DNA of 64,000 bases from Stygiobacter sp. RIFOXYC2_FULL_38_25 (GTDB lineage: Bacteria > Bacteroidota > Ignavibacteria > Ignavibacteriales > Melioribacteraceae), in NCBI GenBank assembly GCA_001803165.1, contig MHAZ01000001.1, forward strand, positions 186,001 through 250,000. Reading direction: 5' to 3'. The notes below the pieces were generated by a model, which did no database searches, was not told the origin of the DNA, and saw only the letters and a list, made by a program, of their open reading frames with translations. This document shows, piece by piece, positions 7,759 through 16,404 of the stretch. The stretch's first letter is position 1. Each line of letters begins with the position of its first letter. A program made the position numbers and the translations under genes.

Positions 7759-7771
7759 GAATGAGGCAAAT

Positions 7772-8230
7772 ATGTCATTCAAATATGAAATTAAAGAACA
7801 GAGAATTCAGCCTACAGCTTCAATTAGAACAAGAACTTCCTTAAGTCATTTGCCGGATACTATTAGAAAATCTTATCAAGATATTTCAGCACATCTTGAA
7901 AAAACGGGCGTCATTTGCAGCGGAGCTCCATTTGCAATTTACTACAACATGGATATCAACGATATTGATGTTGAGCTTGGTTTTCCGGTAGGGAAAGATA
8001 TTCGTGAAAAAAATGAAATCAAGAATAGCATGATTCCTGCCGGCAAAGTATTGCAGTTCACTCATATTGGACCTTACAGCGAACTTGAAAAAACATACGG
8101 CGACGCTATGAAGTGGATTAAGGAAAATAATATTTCCACCACAGGAACGATTTGCGAGTTCTATCTCAACGATCCGGCTACAACGCCGCCGAGTGATTTG
8201 GAAACTGAAATTAGATTCTATATCAAGTGA
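7772..8230 (+). CDS. GyrI-like / AraC effector-binding-domain protein
   Basis: A 152-residue stand-alone small-molecule-binding domain of the SOUL/GyrI-like fold, as found at the C-terminus of BmrR and Rob regulators. It begins SFKYEIKEQRIQPTASIRTR and shows the repeated half-domain pattern (VELGFPVGKDI and AGKVLQFTHIGPYSELEKTY, the second being a typical ligand-loop segment). There is no DNA-binding domain. The open frame extends 14 codons upstream into the zinc-ribbon gene, but ATG 7772 has GAGG 7 bases upstream and fits the family start. It probably senses or sequesters a hydrophobic or cationic compound. Confidence 0.85.
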   Translation: MSFKYEIKEQRIQPTASIRTRTSLSHLPDTIRKSYQDISAHLEKTGVICSGAPFAIYYNMDINDIDVELGFPVGKDIREKNEIKNSMIPAGKVLQFTHIGPYSELEKTYGDAMKWIKENNISTTGTICEFYLNDPATTPPSDLETEIRFYIK

Positions 8231-8281
8231 ATGTTTTGAAAACTGAATTATTCTAAAAAAGTAGCTAGGTATTAATTATTT

Positions 8282-8352
8282 AGCACGCGGATTGACATGA
8301 TCTCTAAGGTAAATTATAAAGTATCTTAATCATCATAATAAATCCGCGTGCT
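8282..8352. repeat. 12-bp perfect inverted repeat bracketing a promoter
   Basis: AGCACGCGGATT (8282-8293) is matched by its exact reverse complement AATCCGCGTGCT (8341-8352), with 47 bases between. The left arm overlaps the -35 box of the promoter at 8292-8320 and the right arm lies in the 5' leader of the SnoaL-like gene. An imperfect inner pairing (GAT-N3-TAAG against CTTA-N3-ATC) is also possible. Confidence 0.8.
8292..8320 (+). promoter_or_regulatory. Sigma-70-type promoter for the SnoaL-like gene
   Basis: TTGACA (8292-8297) and TATAAA (8315-8320) are separated by exactly 17 bases, an almost consensus housekeeping promoter pointing at the gene that starts at 8416. Transcription would start near 8327 and give a leader of about 90 bases. 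Confidence 0.7.
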
Positions 8353-8415
8353 GCTTTTATGTTAAAACAGTTACAACCAATTCTAAAATATTATTTAAAA
8401 CTTAGAGGTGACCAA

Positions 8416-8796
8416 ATGAGTTTAGCAATTGCAGAAAAAATTATTGCTATGGAGAAAAACGCATTGGATAGATGGAATCATGGCGATCCTTCCGGCTACT
8501 TGGAAATATGCGCAGAAGATGTTTGTTACTTTGATTCTATGACTGAAGTCAGATTAGATGGAAAAGAAAACCTAAGCAAGTATTATGAAACCTTACGTGG
8601 CAAAGTCCATGTTGATAAGGATGAAATGCTGAATCCAAAAGTTCAAGCAGTAGAAAACATGGCGGTGCTTACTTTTAATTTAATTTCGCATGTTGGCGAA
8701 GTAAAGAGGAAATGGAACTGCACGGAAGTTTACCGTAAAGAAGCAAATGGTGATTGGAAAATTATTCAATCGCACTGGTCGTTAACCAAACAATAA
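8416..8796 (+). CDS. SnoaL-like / DUF4440 nuclear-transport-factor-2 fold protein
   Basis: A 126-residue protein of the NTF2-like fold: an N-terminal helix AIAEKIIAMEKNALDRWNHG, the turn DPSGYLEICAEDVCYFD, and the C-terminal strand segment GDWKIIQSHWSLT with the usual W-K-I-x-x-x-H/W-S ending of DUF4440/SnoaL-like proteins. Members include ketosteroid-isomerase-like enzymes and many proteins without known substrate, so no reaction is assigned. The frame is open from 8359, but AGAGGTGA at 8404-8411 is a strong ribosome binding site for ATG 8416. A near-consensus promoter bracketed by inverted repeats lies upstream. Confidence 0.8.
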   Translation: MSLAIAEKIIAMEKNALDRWNHGDPSGYLEICAEDVCYFDSMTEVRLDGKENLSKYYETLRGKVHVDKDEMLNPKVQAVENMAVLTFNLISHVGEVKRKWNCTEVYRKEANGDWKIIQSHWSLTKQ

Positions 8797-8822
8797 ATCA
8801 CATTCGGGTAATAGCGAAATAG

Positions 8823-9968
8823 ATGAAAACCATTTTTCATTTGGATTTAGATGCATTCTTTGTCTCGGTAGAGAGATTATTTGATCCATCGCTAATTGGT
8901 AAGCCGGTAATCTTAGGCGGCGATCCGGTAAAGGGAAGAGGAATTGTTACAACTTGTTCTTACGAAGCTCGTGCTTACGGGCTTCATTCTTCTATGCCGA
9001 TTAAAACAGCTTACCGGCTTTGTCCAAACGGAATTTACATACGCGGACATCACAAAGAGTATTCAAAATATTCAAGAGCTGTAAGGGTAATTTTAGAAGC
9101 CTATGCGCCTATAATTCAGCAATGCTCCATAGATGAATTTTCGATGGATTTTACCGGATGTGAAAAAATCTATGGCTCACTTTTCATGTTCGCTTCAAAA
9201 ATACAGAAGGAGATTAGCGACAAACTCGGGCTACCAAGTTCAATTGGTATTGGTTCAAATAGAACAATAGCAAAAATTGCTTCCGATTATAACAAGCCGT
9301 GCGGTATCACTTATGTTTTGCCCGGTATGGAAAAAGAATTTTTAGCGCCTATGCCGGTTGAAACAATTCCGGGTATTGGCAAGGTTGCTAAAAAAATGCT
9401 CAACGCAAAAGGATTCTATAAACTTGAGCAGCTTTCAAATTTATCGCCTGAAACTTTACAGAGAATCTTTGGCAAGTATGGCGAATACCTTTGGCGCAAA
9501 TCCAACGGACTCGGTTCCGATGAGTTCCATTTTGATCATATTAGAAAAAGCATTTCTCACGAAACCACTTTTCATCATGATGGAAGTAACACCGAAGTTC
9601 TGGAGAAAATACTTTTTGAATTAACCGAATCTGTTTGCCAGAATCTTAGAAACAAAAATTGGTTAGCTTCAACAGTTTGTGTTAAAGTACGCTACTCAAA
9701 TTTTAAGACTATCACACGAGATAAAACCATAATTGCAACTGATGACGATAAGGAAGTTTATCAGACAGTTCTTCAGCTATTTAGAAAGTGCTACACACCA
9801 AGAGCAGAGGTCAGACTGCTCGGTGTACGCCTTAATAACTTCACTTACTTTGCCGAACAGACAGATTTATTCGAAAATGAGAATAAAATCCGTAAGGAAA
9901 TGTTTGTAGCAGTTAAAAAAATTCGTGATAAATATGGCTATAAAACAATCCATGTAGGATTTTGTTAA
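8823..9968 (+). CDS. dinB: DNA polymerase IV (Y-family translesion polymerase)
   Basis: A 381-residue Y-family polymerase. The N-terminal catalytic block IFHLDLDAFFVSVE carries the first catalytic Asp residues, and CSIDEFSMDFTG (about residues 101-112) the second Asp-Glu pair. YEARAYGLHSSMP, the helix-hairpin-helix IPGIGKVAKKML in the thumb, and a little-finger domain ending in RLLGVRLNNF follow. It lacks a clear C-terminal clamp-binding QLxLF motif, although ending TDLFENENK comes close. DinB copies past lesions, is error-prone, and is usually LexA-controlled; no clear LexA palindrome precedes it here. It follows the SnoaL-like gene by 26 bases. Confidence 0.96.
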   Translation: MKTIFHLDLDAFFVSVERLFDPSLIGKPVILGGDPVKGRGIVTTCSYEARAYGLHSSMPIKTAYRLCPNGIYIRGHHKEYSKYSRAVRVILEAYAPIIQQCSIDEFSMDFTGCEKIYGSLFMFASKIQKEISDKLGLPSSIGIGSNRTIAKIASDYNKPCGITYVLPGMEKEFLAPMPVETIPGIGKVAKKMLNAKGFYKLEQLSNLSPETLQRIFGKYGEYLWRKSNGLGSDEFHFDHIRKSISHETTFHHDGSNTEVLEKILFELTESVCQNLRNKNWLASTVCVKVRYSNFKTITRDKTIIATDDDKEVYQTVLQLFRKCYTPRAEVRLLGVRLNNFTYFAEQTDLFENENKIRKEMFVAVKKIRDKYGYKTIHVGFC

Positions 9969-10155
9969 AAATATAGATACCGAAGTCTTTATTTTATCCC
10001 ACCCAATTTCTATTTTTGAGCCCGTCTTTTAAGGTATATTCTTAAAAATAAGATTCGAACACCGTTGAATCCCAAATTTTGAAAGAATTTTTGAGTGCAG
10101 AATTACTTACTGCCCAAAAATGCGCTAAAAAACAAGATAGCTTACTCTTCTAAGT

Positions 10156-10171
10156 GGCAAGATTCTTGCAC
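10156..10171 (+). promoter_or_regulatory. Sigma-54 (RpoN) type -24/-12 promoter for PFOR
   Basis: TGGCAAGATTCTTGCA matches the sigma-54 consensus TGGCACG-N4-TTGCA at every defined position except one (A for C at position 6), with the required GG-N10-GC spacing. The expected start, near 10183, is about 40 bases before the ATG of the PFOR gene. The whole 9969-10224 intergenic stretch has no ORF and would leave room for an enhancer. Confidence 0.7.
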
Positions 10172-10224
10172 AGAAAAAGCGTTTTAGTGAACGATTGATT
10201 TATCAATATAAATAAGAGGAATAA

Positions 10225-13200
10225 ATGGACAGAAGAAAAATTACGATTGATGGCAACGAAGCCGCCGCACACGTGGCTTACCGCGTTAGTGAGGTTATTG
10301 CCATCTATCCAATTACACCATCATCAACAATGGGCGAGCTATCGGATGCTTGGGCAGCTAAGCAACTGAAAAATATTTGGGGAACGGTACCAACAGTTTC
10401 TGAATTACAAAGTGAGGGCGGGGCTTCCGGAGCTGTTCACGGTGCATTACAAACCGGTGCTTTAACTACAACCTTCACAGCTTCTCAAGGTTTATTCTTG
10501 ATGATTCCTAACATGTATAAAATTGCCGGCGAATTAACTCCAGCAGTTTTCCATGTTAGCGCACGCTCTATAGCTGCTGCAGCTCTTTCTATCTTTGGCG
10601 ATCATAGCGATGTTATGTCAACACGCCAAACCGGTTTTGGTTTGATCTGCTCTAACTCTGTTCAAGAAGTAATGGATACAGCTGCAATCGTTCACCGTGC
10701 AACTTTAGAATCAAGAATTCCTTTTGTTCATTTCTTTGATGGCTTTAGAACATCAGCCGAAGTTATGAAAATGGAAGAATTGAGCGATGATGATATACGC
10801 GCTATGGTTGACGATGAAAAAGTAAAAGAATTTAAGAAGAGAGCATTAAATCCGGAAAATCCTTTCATTCGAGGAACCGCTCAGAATCCGGATGTTTATT
10901 TCCAGGGAAGAGAAACAGTAAATAAGTTTTATAATGCTTGTCCGGAAATTGTACAAAACGCAATGGATAAGTTTGCTTCAATCACAGGCCGCCAATATCA
11001 TTTATTTGATTATTACGGCGCTGCAGATGCAACAAGAATTATTGTTATGATGGGTTCCGGCGCTGAGGCTGCTCAAGAAACCGTAGATTATCTAACCAAA
11101 ACTACCGGCGAAAAAGTTGGCGTTCTAAAAGTTAGATTATATAGACCATTCTCTGTAAAACATTTACTCGCTGCTATTCCAAAAACAGTTGAAAAGATTG
11201 CTGTTCTTGATAGAACTAAAGAACCGGGTTCACTTGGTGAGCCATTATATCTTGATATGGTTACTGCAATTTCTGAATCTATGGCTGATGGAACCGCCCC
11301 ATTTACGAAAATGCCAAAGATTGTTGGCGGACGTTATGGTTTGTCATCAAAAGAATTTACACCGGCAATGGTAAAAGCTGTACTCGATAACTTGAAGAAC
11401 GATTCTCCAAAGAATCACTTTACAGTTGGTATTAATGATGACGTTACATTTACAAGCTTAGATTACGATCCGGCATTTATGGTTGAAGGTGATGAAGTTG
11501 TTCGTTGCTTGTTCTATGGTTTAGGTGCGGATGGTACTGTTGGCGCTAACAAAAACTCAATCAAGATTATTGGTGAAGAAACACCAAACTATGCTCAAGG
11601 TTACTTTGTTTACGATTCTAAAAAATCGGGCTCTACAACAATTTCTCACTTAAGATTTGGACCAAACCCAATTCACTCTACTTACTTGGTTCAGACAGCA
11701 AAATTTGTAGGCTGCCACACATTTGGATTGTTAGAGAAATTTGATGTACTCGACAATATTGTTAATGGTGGAACGTTCCTACTTAACTCGCCATTCAGCA
11801 AAGATGAAACATGGGATAAACTTCCAAATAGAGTTCAGCAGCAAATCATTGACAAGAAATTAAACTTCTATGTTATTGATGGTTACGCAGTTGCCGGTAA
11901 AACCGGAATGGGCGGACGTGTTAACACAATTATGCAGACTTGCTTCTTTGCAATTTCCGGCATCTTGCCAAAAGATGAAGCTATCGAACAAATCAAAAAA
12001 TCAATTAAGAAAACTTACGGTTCTAAAGGTGAAGAAATTGTTAAGAAAAACTTCTTGGCTGTTGATCAAACTTTAGAGAATCTACATCAAATTGATTACT
12101 CAAGCTTGAAAGTTGGCGCAATCCAAATTCCGCCAATCGTTTCTGCTAAAGCTCCGGAATATGTTAAGAACGTACTAAGCCAAATGATGGAAGGTAAAGG
12201 CGATTTTGTTAAAGTAAGTGAAATGCCGATTGACGGAACATTTCCATCAGCTACAACACAATGGGAAAAGAGAAATATCGCTCTCGAAGTCCCGGCATGG
12301 GATTCTGAAGTATGTATCCAATGCGGTAAGTGCGCAATGGTTTGTCCTCATGCTTCTATCAGAATTAAAGCTTACGATAAATCTTTAGTGTCTGGCGCTC
12401 CGGCTACATTCAAACACATGGATGCAAAGGGCAAAGAGTTCCCGGAAAATTCTGCATACACAATTCAAGTTGCAGTAGAAGATTGTACCGGCTGCGAACT
12501 TTGCGTTGAAGTTTGTCCGGCTAAGAACAAGAAAGAAACTCGCCTCAAAGCACTAAACATGGTTCCGCAAATTCCTATTCGCGAACAAGAAAGAGCAAAT
12601 TGGGACTTCTTCTTATCGCTTCCGGAAATGGATAGAAGATTAATAAATACAAGTGTTATTAAAGCACAGCAATTGCAACAGCCTTTGTTTGAATTCTCCG
12701 GCGCTTGTTCTGGCTGCGGCGAAACACCATATGTAAAATTAGTTTCTCAATTGTTTGGCGATAGATTAATTGTTGCTAACGCAACCGGTTGCTCATCAAT
12801 CTACGGTGGAAACTTGCCAACAACTCCATGGTCAAAAAATAATGAAGGTCGCGGACCAGCATGGTCAAATTCATTATTCGAAGACAACGCTGAGTTTGGT
12901 TTTGGTATGCGCTTATCGGTTGATAAACAAAATCAATTTGCTAAAGAATTGGTTGTGAAGTTACAGGACCAAATTGGACAGGATTTAGTTGATGCTATCC
13001 TGAATGCAAATCAAAAAGATGAAGCCGGCATTTACGAACAGAGAGAAAGAGTTGCTACAATGAAACAAAAACTCGAAGGCGTTAAATCAATTGATGCTGA
13101 AAAGTTGTTGGAAGTTGCAGATTACTTAGTTAAAAAATCTGTTTGGATTATGGGTGGCGACGGCTGGGCTTACGATATTGGTTACGGTGGATTAGATCAC

Positions 13201-13809
13201 GTTATTGCTCAAGGTAAGAATGTAAACATTTTGGTGCTTGATACAGAAGTTTACTCAAACACCGGCGGACAGATGTCTAAATCAACATCTTTTGGTGCAG
13301 TTGCAAAATTTGCTGCCGGCGGAAAAGCTACTGCGAAAAAAGATTTAGCAATGATGGCTATGAGTTACGGTAATGTTTATGTGGCTAAGGTTGCAATGGG
13401 TGCAAATGATGTTCAAACATTGCGCGCTTTCTTAGAAGCCGAAGCTTATGATGGACCATCCTTGATAATCGCTTACAGCCATTGTATTGCTCACGGTATC
13501 AATATGGGCAAAGGAATGGAAAACCAGAAAGCCGCTGTTGATTCCGGACACTGGCCTTTATTTAGATACAACCCGGATAACTTTGCGAAAGGCGAAAATC
13601 CGTTGAAGTTAGATTCAAAACCTCCGAAAATTAAATTGGAAGATTATATTTATAAAGAGACACGCTATAACATGCTTACAAAATCTCATCCGAAGGAAGC
13701 GAAAGAGTTGCTCGCGTTAGGACAAGCTGAAGTACTTAAGAAATGGAAATTCTATGAGCAGATGGCTGGGATGAAGGTTGGCGCTAACGATGAAGAAGTG
13801 AAGAGCTAA
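10225..13809 (+). CDS. nifJ: Pyruvate:ferredoxin (flavodoxin) oxidoreductase, single-chain
   Basis: An 1194-residue homodimeric-type PFOR, the usual length. It oxidatively decarboxylates pyruvate with CoA to acetyl-CoA and CO2, reducing ferredoxin. Domain order: N-terminal pyruvate/TPP-interacting domain (YPITPSSTMGELSDAW; GGASGAVHGALQTGA), CoA-binding domain II, gamma-type domain, and a two-cluster ferredoxin domain at about 695-775 (CIQCGKCAMVCP and CTGCELCVEVCP). The C-terminal TPP domain holds the third-cluster cysteines (SGACSGCGETPY) and the TPP/Mg motif GGDGWAYDIGYGG near residue 975 with NTGGQ. It sits behind a sigma-54-type promoter. A terminator separates it from the DHOD-like gene. 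It probably feeds ferredoxin to the hydrogenases at 51.8-63.9 kb. Confidence 0.97.
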   Translation: MDRRKITIDGNEAAAHVAYRVSEVIAIYPITPSSTMGELSDAWAAKQLKNIWGTVPTVSELQSEGGASGAVHGALQTGALTTTFTASQGLFLMIPNMYKIAGELTPAVFHVSARSIAAAALSIFGDHSDVMSTRQTGFGLICSNSVQEVMDTAAIVHRATLESRIPFVHFFDGFRTSAEVMKMEELSDDDIRAMVDDEKVKEFKKRALNPENPFIRGTAQNPDVYFQGRETVNKFYNACPEIVQNAMDKFASITGRQYHLFDYYGAADATRIIVMMGSGAEAAQETVDYLTKTTGEKVGVLKVRLYRPFSVKHLLAAIPKTVEKIAVLDRTKEPGSLGEPLYLDMVTAISESMADGTAPFTKMPKIVGGRYGLSSKEFTPAMVKAVLDNLKNDSPKNHFTVGINDDVTFTSLDYDPAFMVEGDEVVRCLFYGLGADGTVGANKNSIKIIGEETPNYAQGYFVYDSKKSGSTTISHLRFGPNPIHSTYLVQTAKFVGCHTFGLLEKFDVLDNIVNGGTFLLNSPFSKDETWDKLPNRVQQQIIDKKLNFYVIDGYAVAGKTGMGGRVNTIMQTCFFAISGILPKDEAIEQIKKSIKKTYGSKGEEIVKKNFLAVDQTLENLHQIDYSSLKVGAIQIPPIVSAKAPEYVKNVLSQMMEGKGDFVKVSEMPIDGTFPSATTQWEKRNIALEVPAWDSEVCIQCGKCAMVCPHASIRIKAYDKSLVSGAPATFKHMDAKGKEFPENSAYTIQVAVEDCTGCELCVEVCPAKNKKETRLKALNMVPQIPIREQERANWDFFLSLPEMDRRLINTSVIKAQQLQQPLFEFSGACSGCGETPYVKLVSQLFGDRLIVANATGCSSIYGGNLPTTPWSKNNEGRGPAWSNSLFEDNAEFGFGMRLSVDKQNQFAKELVVKLQDQIGQDLVDAILNANQKDEAGIYEQRERVATMKQKLEGVKSIDAEKLLEVADYLVKKSVWIMGGDGWAYDIGYGGLDHVIAQGKNVNILVLDTEVYSNTGGQMSKSTSFGAVAKFAAGGKATAKKDLAMMAMSYGNVYVAKVAMGANDVQTLRAFLEAEAYDGPSLIIAYSHCIAHGINMGKGMENQKAAVDSGHWPLFRYNPDNFAKGENPLKLDSKPPKIKLEDYIYKETRYNMLTKSHPKEAKELLALGQAEVLKKWKFYEQMAGMKVGANDEEVKS

Positions 13810-13815
13810 TTCGAA

Positions 13816-13850
13816 ATCCGGTTGCACTAAAATGCAGCCGGATATTTTTT
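13816..13850 (+). terminator. Rho-independent terminator after PFOR
   Basis: ATCCGGTTGCA pairs fully (one G-U) with TGCAGCCGGAT around a 6-base loop, followed by ATTTTTT. It lies between the PFOR gene and the DHOD-like gene and could attenuate read-through. Confidence 0.88.
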
Positions 13851-13886
13851 GGGAAATGAAAATTGAAAAATAATTAGGAGTGAAAA

Positions 13887-14885
13887 ATGGATCTATCAAC
13901 AACCTACATGGGATTGAAGCTGAAGAATCCAATCGTTCCATCAGCATCTCCGCTATCTCAAAGTGTTGATACAGTAAAAGCTTTGGAAGATGCCGGCGCT
14001 GCTGCGATTGTCTGCTATTCCTTGTTTGAAGAACAAATTAATCACGAATCCGGCGAACTAGATCATTACTTAACATATCATGCAGATAGTTATGCCGAGG
14101 CTTTGAATTATTTCCCTGAACCGGAAGAATTTAGACTTACACCAATTCAATATTTGGATCATATTGCTAATTTGAAAAAATCAGTTAGCATTCCGGTTAT
14201 AGGAAGTTTAAACGGTGTTAGTACCGGCGGTTGGGTAAAATATGCTCAGAATATTGAACAAGCCGGCGCTGACGCTCTTGAATTAAATGTTTACTATATT
14301 CCAGCTGATCCAAAAGTTAGCGGAACAGAAATTGAAAATATGTACGTTGATGTGGTGAAGGAAATCAAAAAGACTGTTAAGATACCGGTTGCAGTTAAGC
14401 TTAGTCCATTCTTTACATCCATGAGCAATATGGCAGAAAGATTAGATGAGGCTGGTGCTGACGCCTTGGTTCTTTTCAACCGTTTCTATCAACCGGATTT
14501 TGATTTAGAGAAATTGGAAGTTGTTCCGAATTTAGTTCTTAGCACAAACTGGGAAATGCGTTTACCGCTTCGCTGGATTGCAATTCTTTATGGTCAGTTG
14601 AAAGCTAACCTCGCTTTAACAAGCGGCGTTCATAATCATACCGATGTTATTAAAGCTACAATGGCTGGCGCCGATGTTTCTATGATGTGTTCAGAATTGC
14701 TTACCGGCGGTGTTAAAAGAGTTAGCGAAATTTTGAAGAGCTTAGAGCAATGGATGACTGAAAACGAATATGATTCGATTAAAATGATGAAGGGAAGCAT
14801 GAGTCAAAAAGCGGTTGCAGAACCAGCTGCTTTTGAGCGCGCAAATTATATGAAGATGTTGAACAGCTACAAAATGCTCTGGTAA
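13887..14885 (+). CDS. Dihydroorotate-dehydrogenase-like flavoprotein
   Basis: A 332-residue TIM-barrel protein of the DHOD family ([63 protein letters not shown]). The FMN-site barrel is recognisable, but the sequence belongs to the DHOD-like group often found next to pyruvate:ferredoxin oxidoreductase genes rather than to classical PyrD, so a role in pyrimidine synthesis is uncertain. A good ribosome binding site (TTAGGAG) precedes ATG 13887. pyrE is far away (30.8 kb). The gene follows PFOR in the same direction after a terminator. Confidence 0.85.
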   Translation: MDLSTTYMGLKLKNPIVPSASPLSQSVDTVKALEDAGAAAIVCYSLFEEQINHESGELDHYLTYHADSYAEALNYFPEPEEFRLTPIQYLDHIANLKKSVSIPVIGSLNGVSTGGWVKYAQNIEQAGADALELNVYYIPADPKVSGTEIENMYVDVVKEIKKTVKIPVAVKLSPFFTSMSNMAERLDEAGADALVLFNRFYQPDFDLEKLEVVPNLVLSTNWEMRLPLRWIAILYGQLKANLALTSGVHNHTDVIKATMAGADVSMMCSELLTGGVKRVSEILKSLEQWMTENEYDSIKMMKGSMSQKAVAEPAAFERANYMKMLNSYKMLW

Positions 14886-14921
14886 AAAATCAATCATAAT
14901 CCCTCAAGGATGCTCAAAATT

Positions 14922-14956
14922 AGCCGTCAAATTCATCTGAGTTTGACGGCTTTTTA
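14922..14956 (+). terminator. Rho-independent terminator after DHOD-like gene
   Basis: AGCCGTCAAA / TTTGACGGCT, perfect 10-bp stem with a 10-base loop, followed by TTTTTATTTT. Confidence 0.92.
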
Positions 14957-15031
14957 TTTTTCACCGTGCAAGTTTTAACTTCCTTACCTATATTGTAACC
15001 AAAATTCACATTTCACAAAATCTTGATGCTC

Positions 15032-15751
15032 ATGCAAGAACAATATCATAAATGGTACACACAATATCTCAGCCGCGATTTTGAGATGCTGGTCTTCGGT
15101 CATTCCGGCTATCCGGTAATTTTATTTCCTACATCAAAAGGGAAGTACTACGAGAACAAAGATTTTGGTTTAGTTGAATCTGCTGCACATTTACTTGATT
15201 CCGGCAAAATAAAAATTTATTGCCCCGATGGAATTGATGCGATGAGCTGGTACAACTACATTATTCACCCGGCTGATAGAGTTAAGACTCATATGGCTTA
15301 TGAGAGAGTAATCTTAAACGATGTAGTTGAGTTTGCAAAGTTTGAAACCGGCGCAAAAAAAGTTGGCGTAGCCGGATGCAGCTTTGGCGGCTATCATGCT
15401 GCTAATTTAGCTTTTCGTCATCCCGATAAAGTTGGATATTTGTTTTCTATGGGCGGAGCTTTCGATATTAAACAGTTTATTCATGGTTACTATGATGATG
15501 ATTGCTATTTCAACAATCCAGCCGATTATTTGCCGAACTTAAACGATGCTTGGTATTTAGAACACATAAATAAAATGGGAATAGTCCTTGGTACAGGTGA
15601 ATGGGACATCTGTTTGGATGAAAACAAAAGATTGAGTCAAATACTATCAGCCAAAGGTATTAATCATTGGCTTGATGTTCGTCCCGGAACCGGGCATGAC
15701 TGGAATTGGTGGAGGGAAATGTTCCCGGAATATTTAAGGAAGATCGGTTAA
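15032..15751 (+). CDS. Esterase-like alpha/beta hydrolase
   Basis: A 239-residue alpha/beta hydrolase with nucleophile elbow GCSFGGYHA (Ser near residue 117) and a likely catalytic His in TGHDWNWW at the C-terminus. The stretch FPTSKGKYYENKDFGLVE and the sequence around the elbow place it with the COG4947-like esterases. The frame also contains TTG 15023 and ATG 15026; ATG 15032 gives MQEQYHKWYTQYL, which fits the start of similar proteins. No signal peptide. It is followed by a repeat-bracketed broken gene and then the ATP-grasp/GCS2 ligase cluster, in the same direction, and may belong functionally to that cluster, for example as a hydrolase for an ester or amide product. Confidence 0.85.
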   Translation: MQEQYHKWYTQYLSRDFEMLVFGHSGYPVILFPTSKGKYYENKDFGLVESAAHLLDSGKIKIYCPDGIDAMSWYNYIIHPADRVKTHMAYERVILNDVVEFAKFETGAKKVGVAGCSFGGYHAANLAFRHPDKVGYLFSMGGAFDIKQFIHGYYDDDCYFNNPADYLPNLNDAWYLEHINKMGIVLGTGEWDICLDENKRLSQILSAKGINHWLDVRPGTGHDWNWWREMFPEYLRKIG

Positions 15752-15786
15752 AAGTTTTTCTTAAATCGTGCCCTTTGCTTCAATTG

Positions 15787-15830
15787 GAATATTAAAGACG
15801 AACACGATCAAGATTAAGATCACGAAAAAG
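15787..15830. repeat. 44-bp direct repeat, copy 1, before broken four-helix-bundle gene
   Basis: This segment recurs at 16304-16347 with 40 of 44 identical positions (differences at two dinucleotides). Its AAGATCACGAA (15816-15826) also has an exact inverted copy at 16258-16268, directly after the gene. The repeat is rich in GATC/AAGA words, unlike the coding DNA around it. Confidence 0.85.
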
Positions 15831-15850
15831 AAAATGGGACTGAAATTATA

Positions 15851-16252
15851 ATGGAAGAAAAAGTATCGTATTATTTTGATCACGAAAAACTTAGAGTTTA
15901 TCAAAAGTCTATTGAGTTCATTGGTTGGATTGATAATCTTTTAAGTACGAATTTAGTCAAGGGTTCAACTGCTGATCAAATTCTTAGAGCCTCAGAATCA
16001 ATTGTTCTTAATATTGCGGAAGGAAACGGGAAATTTACTTCAAAAGATCGTTGTAGATATTTTGATATTTCGCGAGGCTCTGCTATGGAATGCGCTGGTT
16101 GTCTCGATGTATTTTTCGCTAAGAAAAAAATAAATTCTGTTGAATTATGTGAAGGTTAAGTTATCTTGAAGGATATTGTTAATATGCTGATGGGATTGAT
16201 AAAGAGCAATTCGGATAGAGCATATGAACCTGAAGTTGGATACGATAACTAA
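15851..16252 (+). pseudogene. Four-helix bundle (S23 family) gene with in-frame stop
   Basis: The first 102 residues show the family core ADQILRASESIVLNIAEGNG and RYFDISRGSAMECAGCLD. A TAA at 16157-16159 ends the frame early, but the same frame continues as ILKDIVNMLMGLIKSNSDRA and stops at TAA 16250-16252. This would restore a normal 133-residue protein with the last helix. A single nonsense change is the simplest explanation; a sequencing error is possible. The gene lies between two 44-bp direct repeats (15787-15830, 16304-16347) and an inverted pair. It separates the esterase from the ATP-grasp gene, as an insertion would. Confidence 0.75.
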
Positions 16253-16257
16253 TACCA

Positions 16258-16347
16258 TTCGTGATCTTGCTCGTAATCATAATCGTGCTCTTTTCTTCTA
16301 TTAGAATATTAAAGACGAATTCGATCAAGATTAAGATCACGAGCAAG
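16258..16347. repeat. Inverted flank plus 44-bp direct repeat copy 2
   Basis: TTCGTGATCTT (16258-16268) is the exact reverse complement of 15816-15826. 16304-16347 is the second copy of the 44-bp repeat of 15787-15830 (40/44). Further GATCAAGA-like words continue to about 16360. Confidence 0.8.
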
Positions 16348-16404
16348 AATAAGATCAAGAAAAAATATTTCTTTGAAAATATATCAATCACAAAAAGGTA
16401 GTGG

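Noticed and set aside
8282-8352. Rho-independent terminator for the gene ending at 8230
   Set aside because: The loop is 47 bases and no clean T run follows as part of the stem; a good promoter lies inside, so a terminator is not the best explanation.
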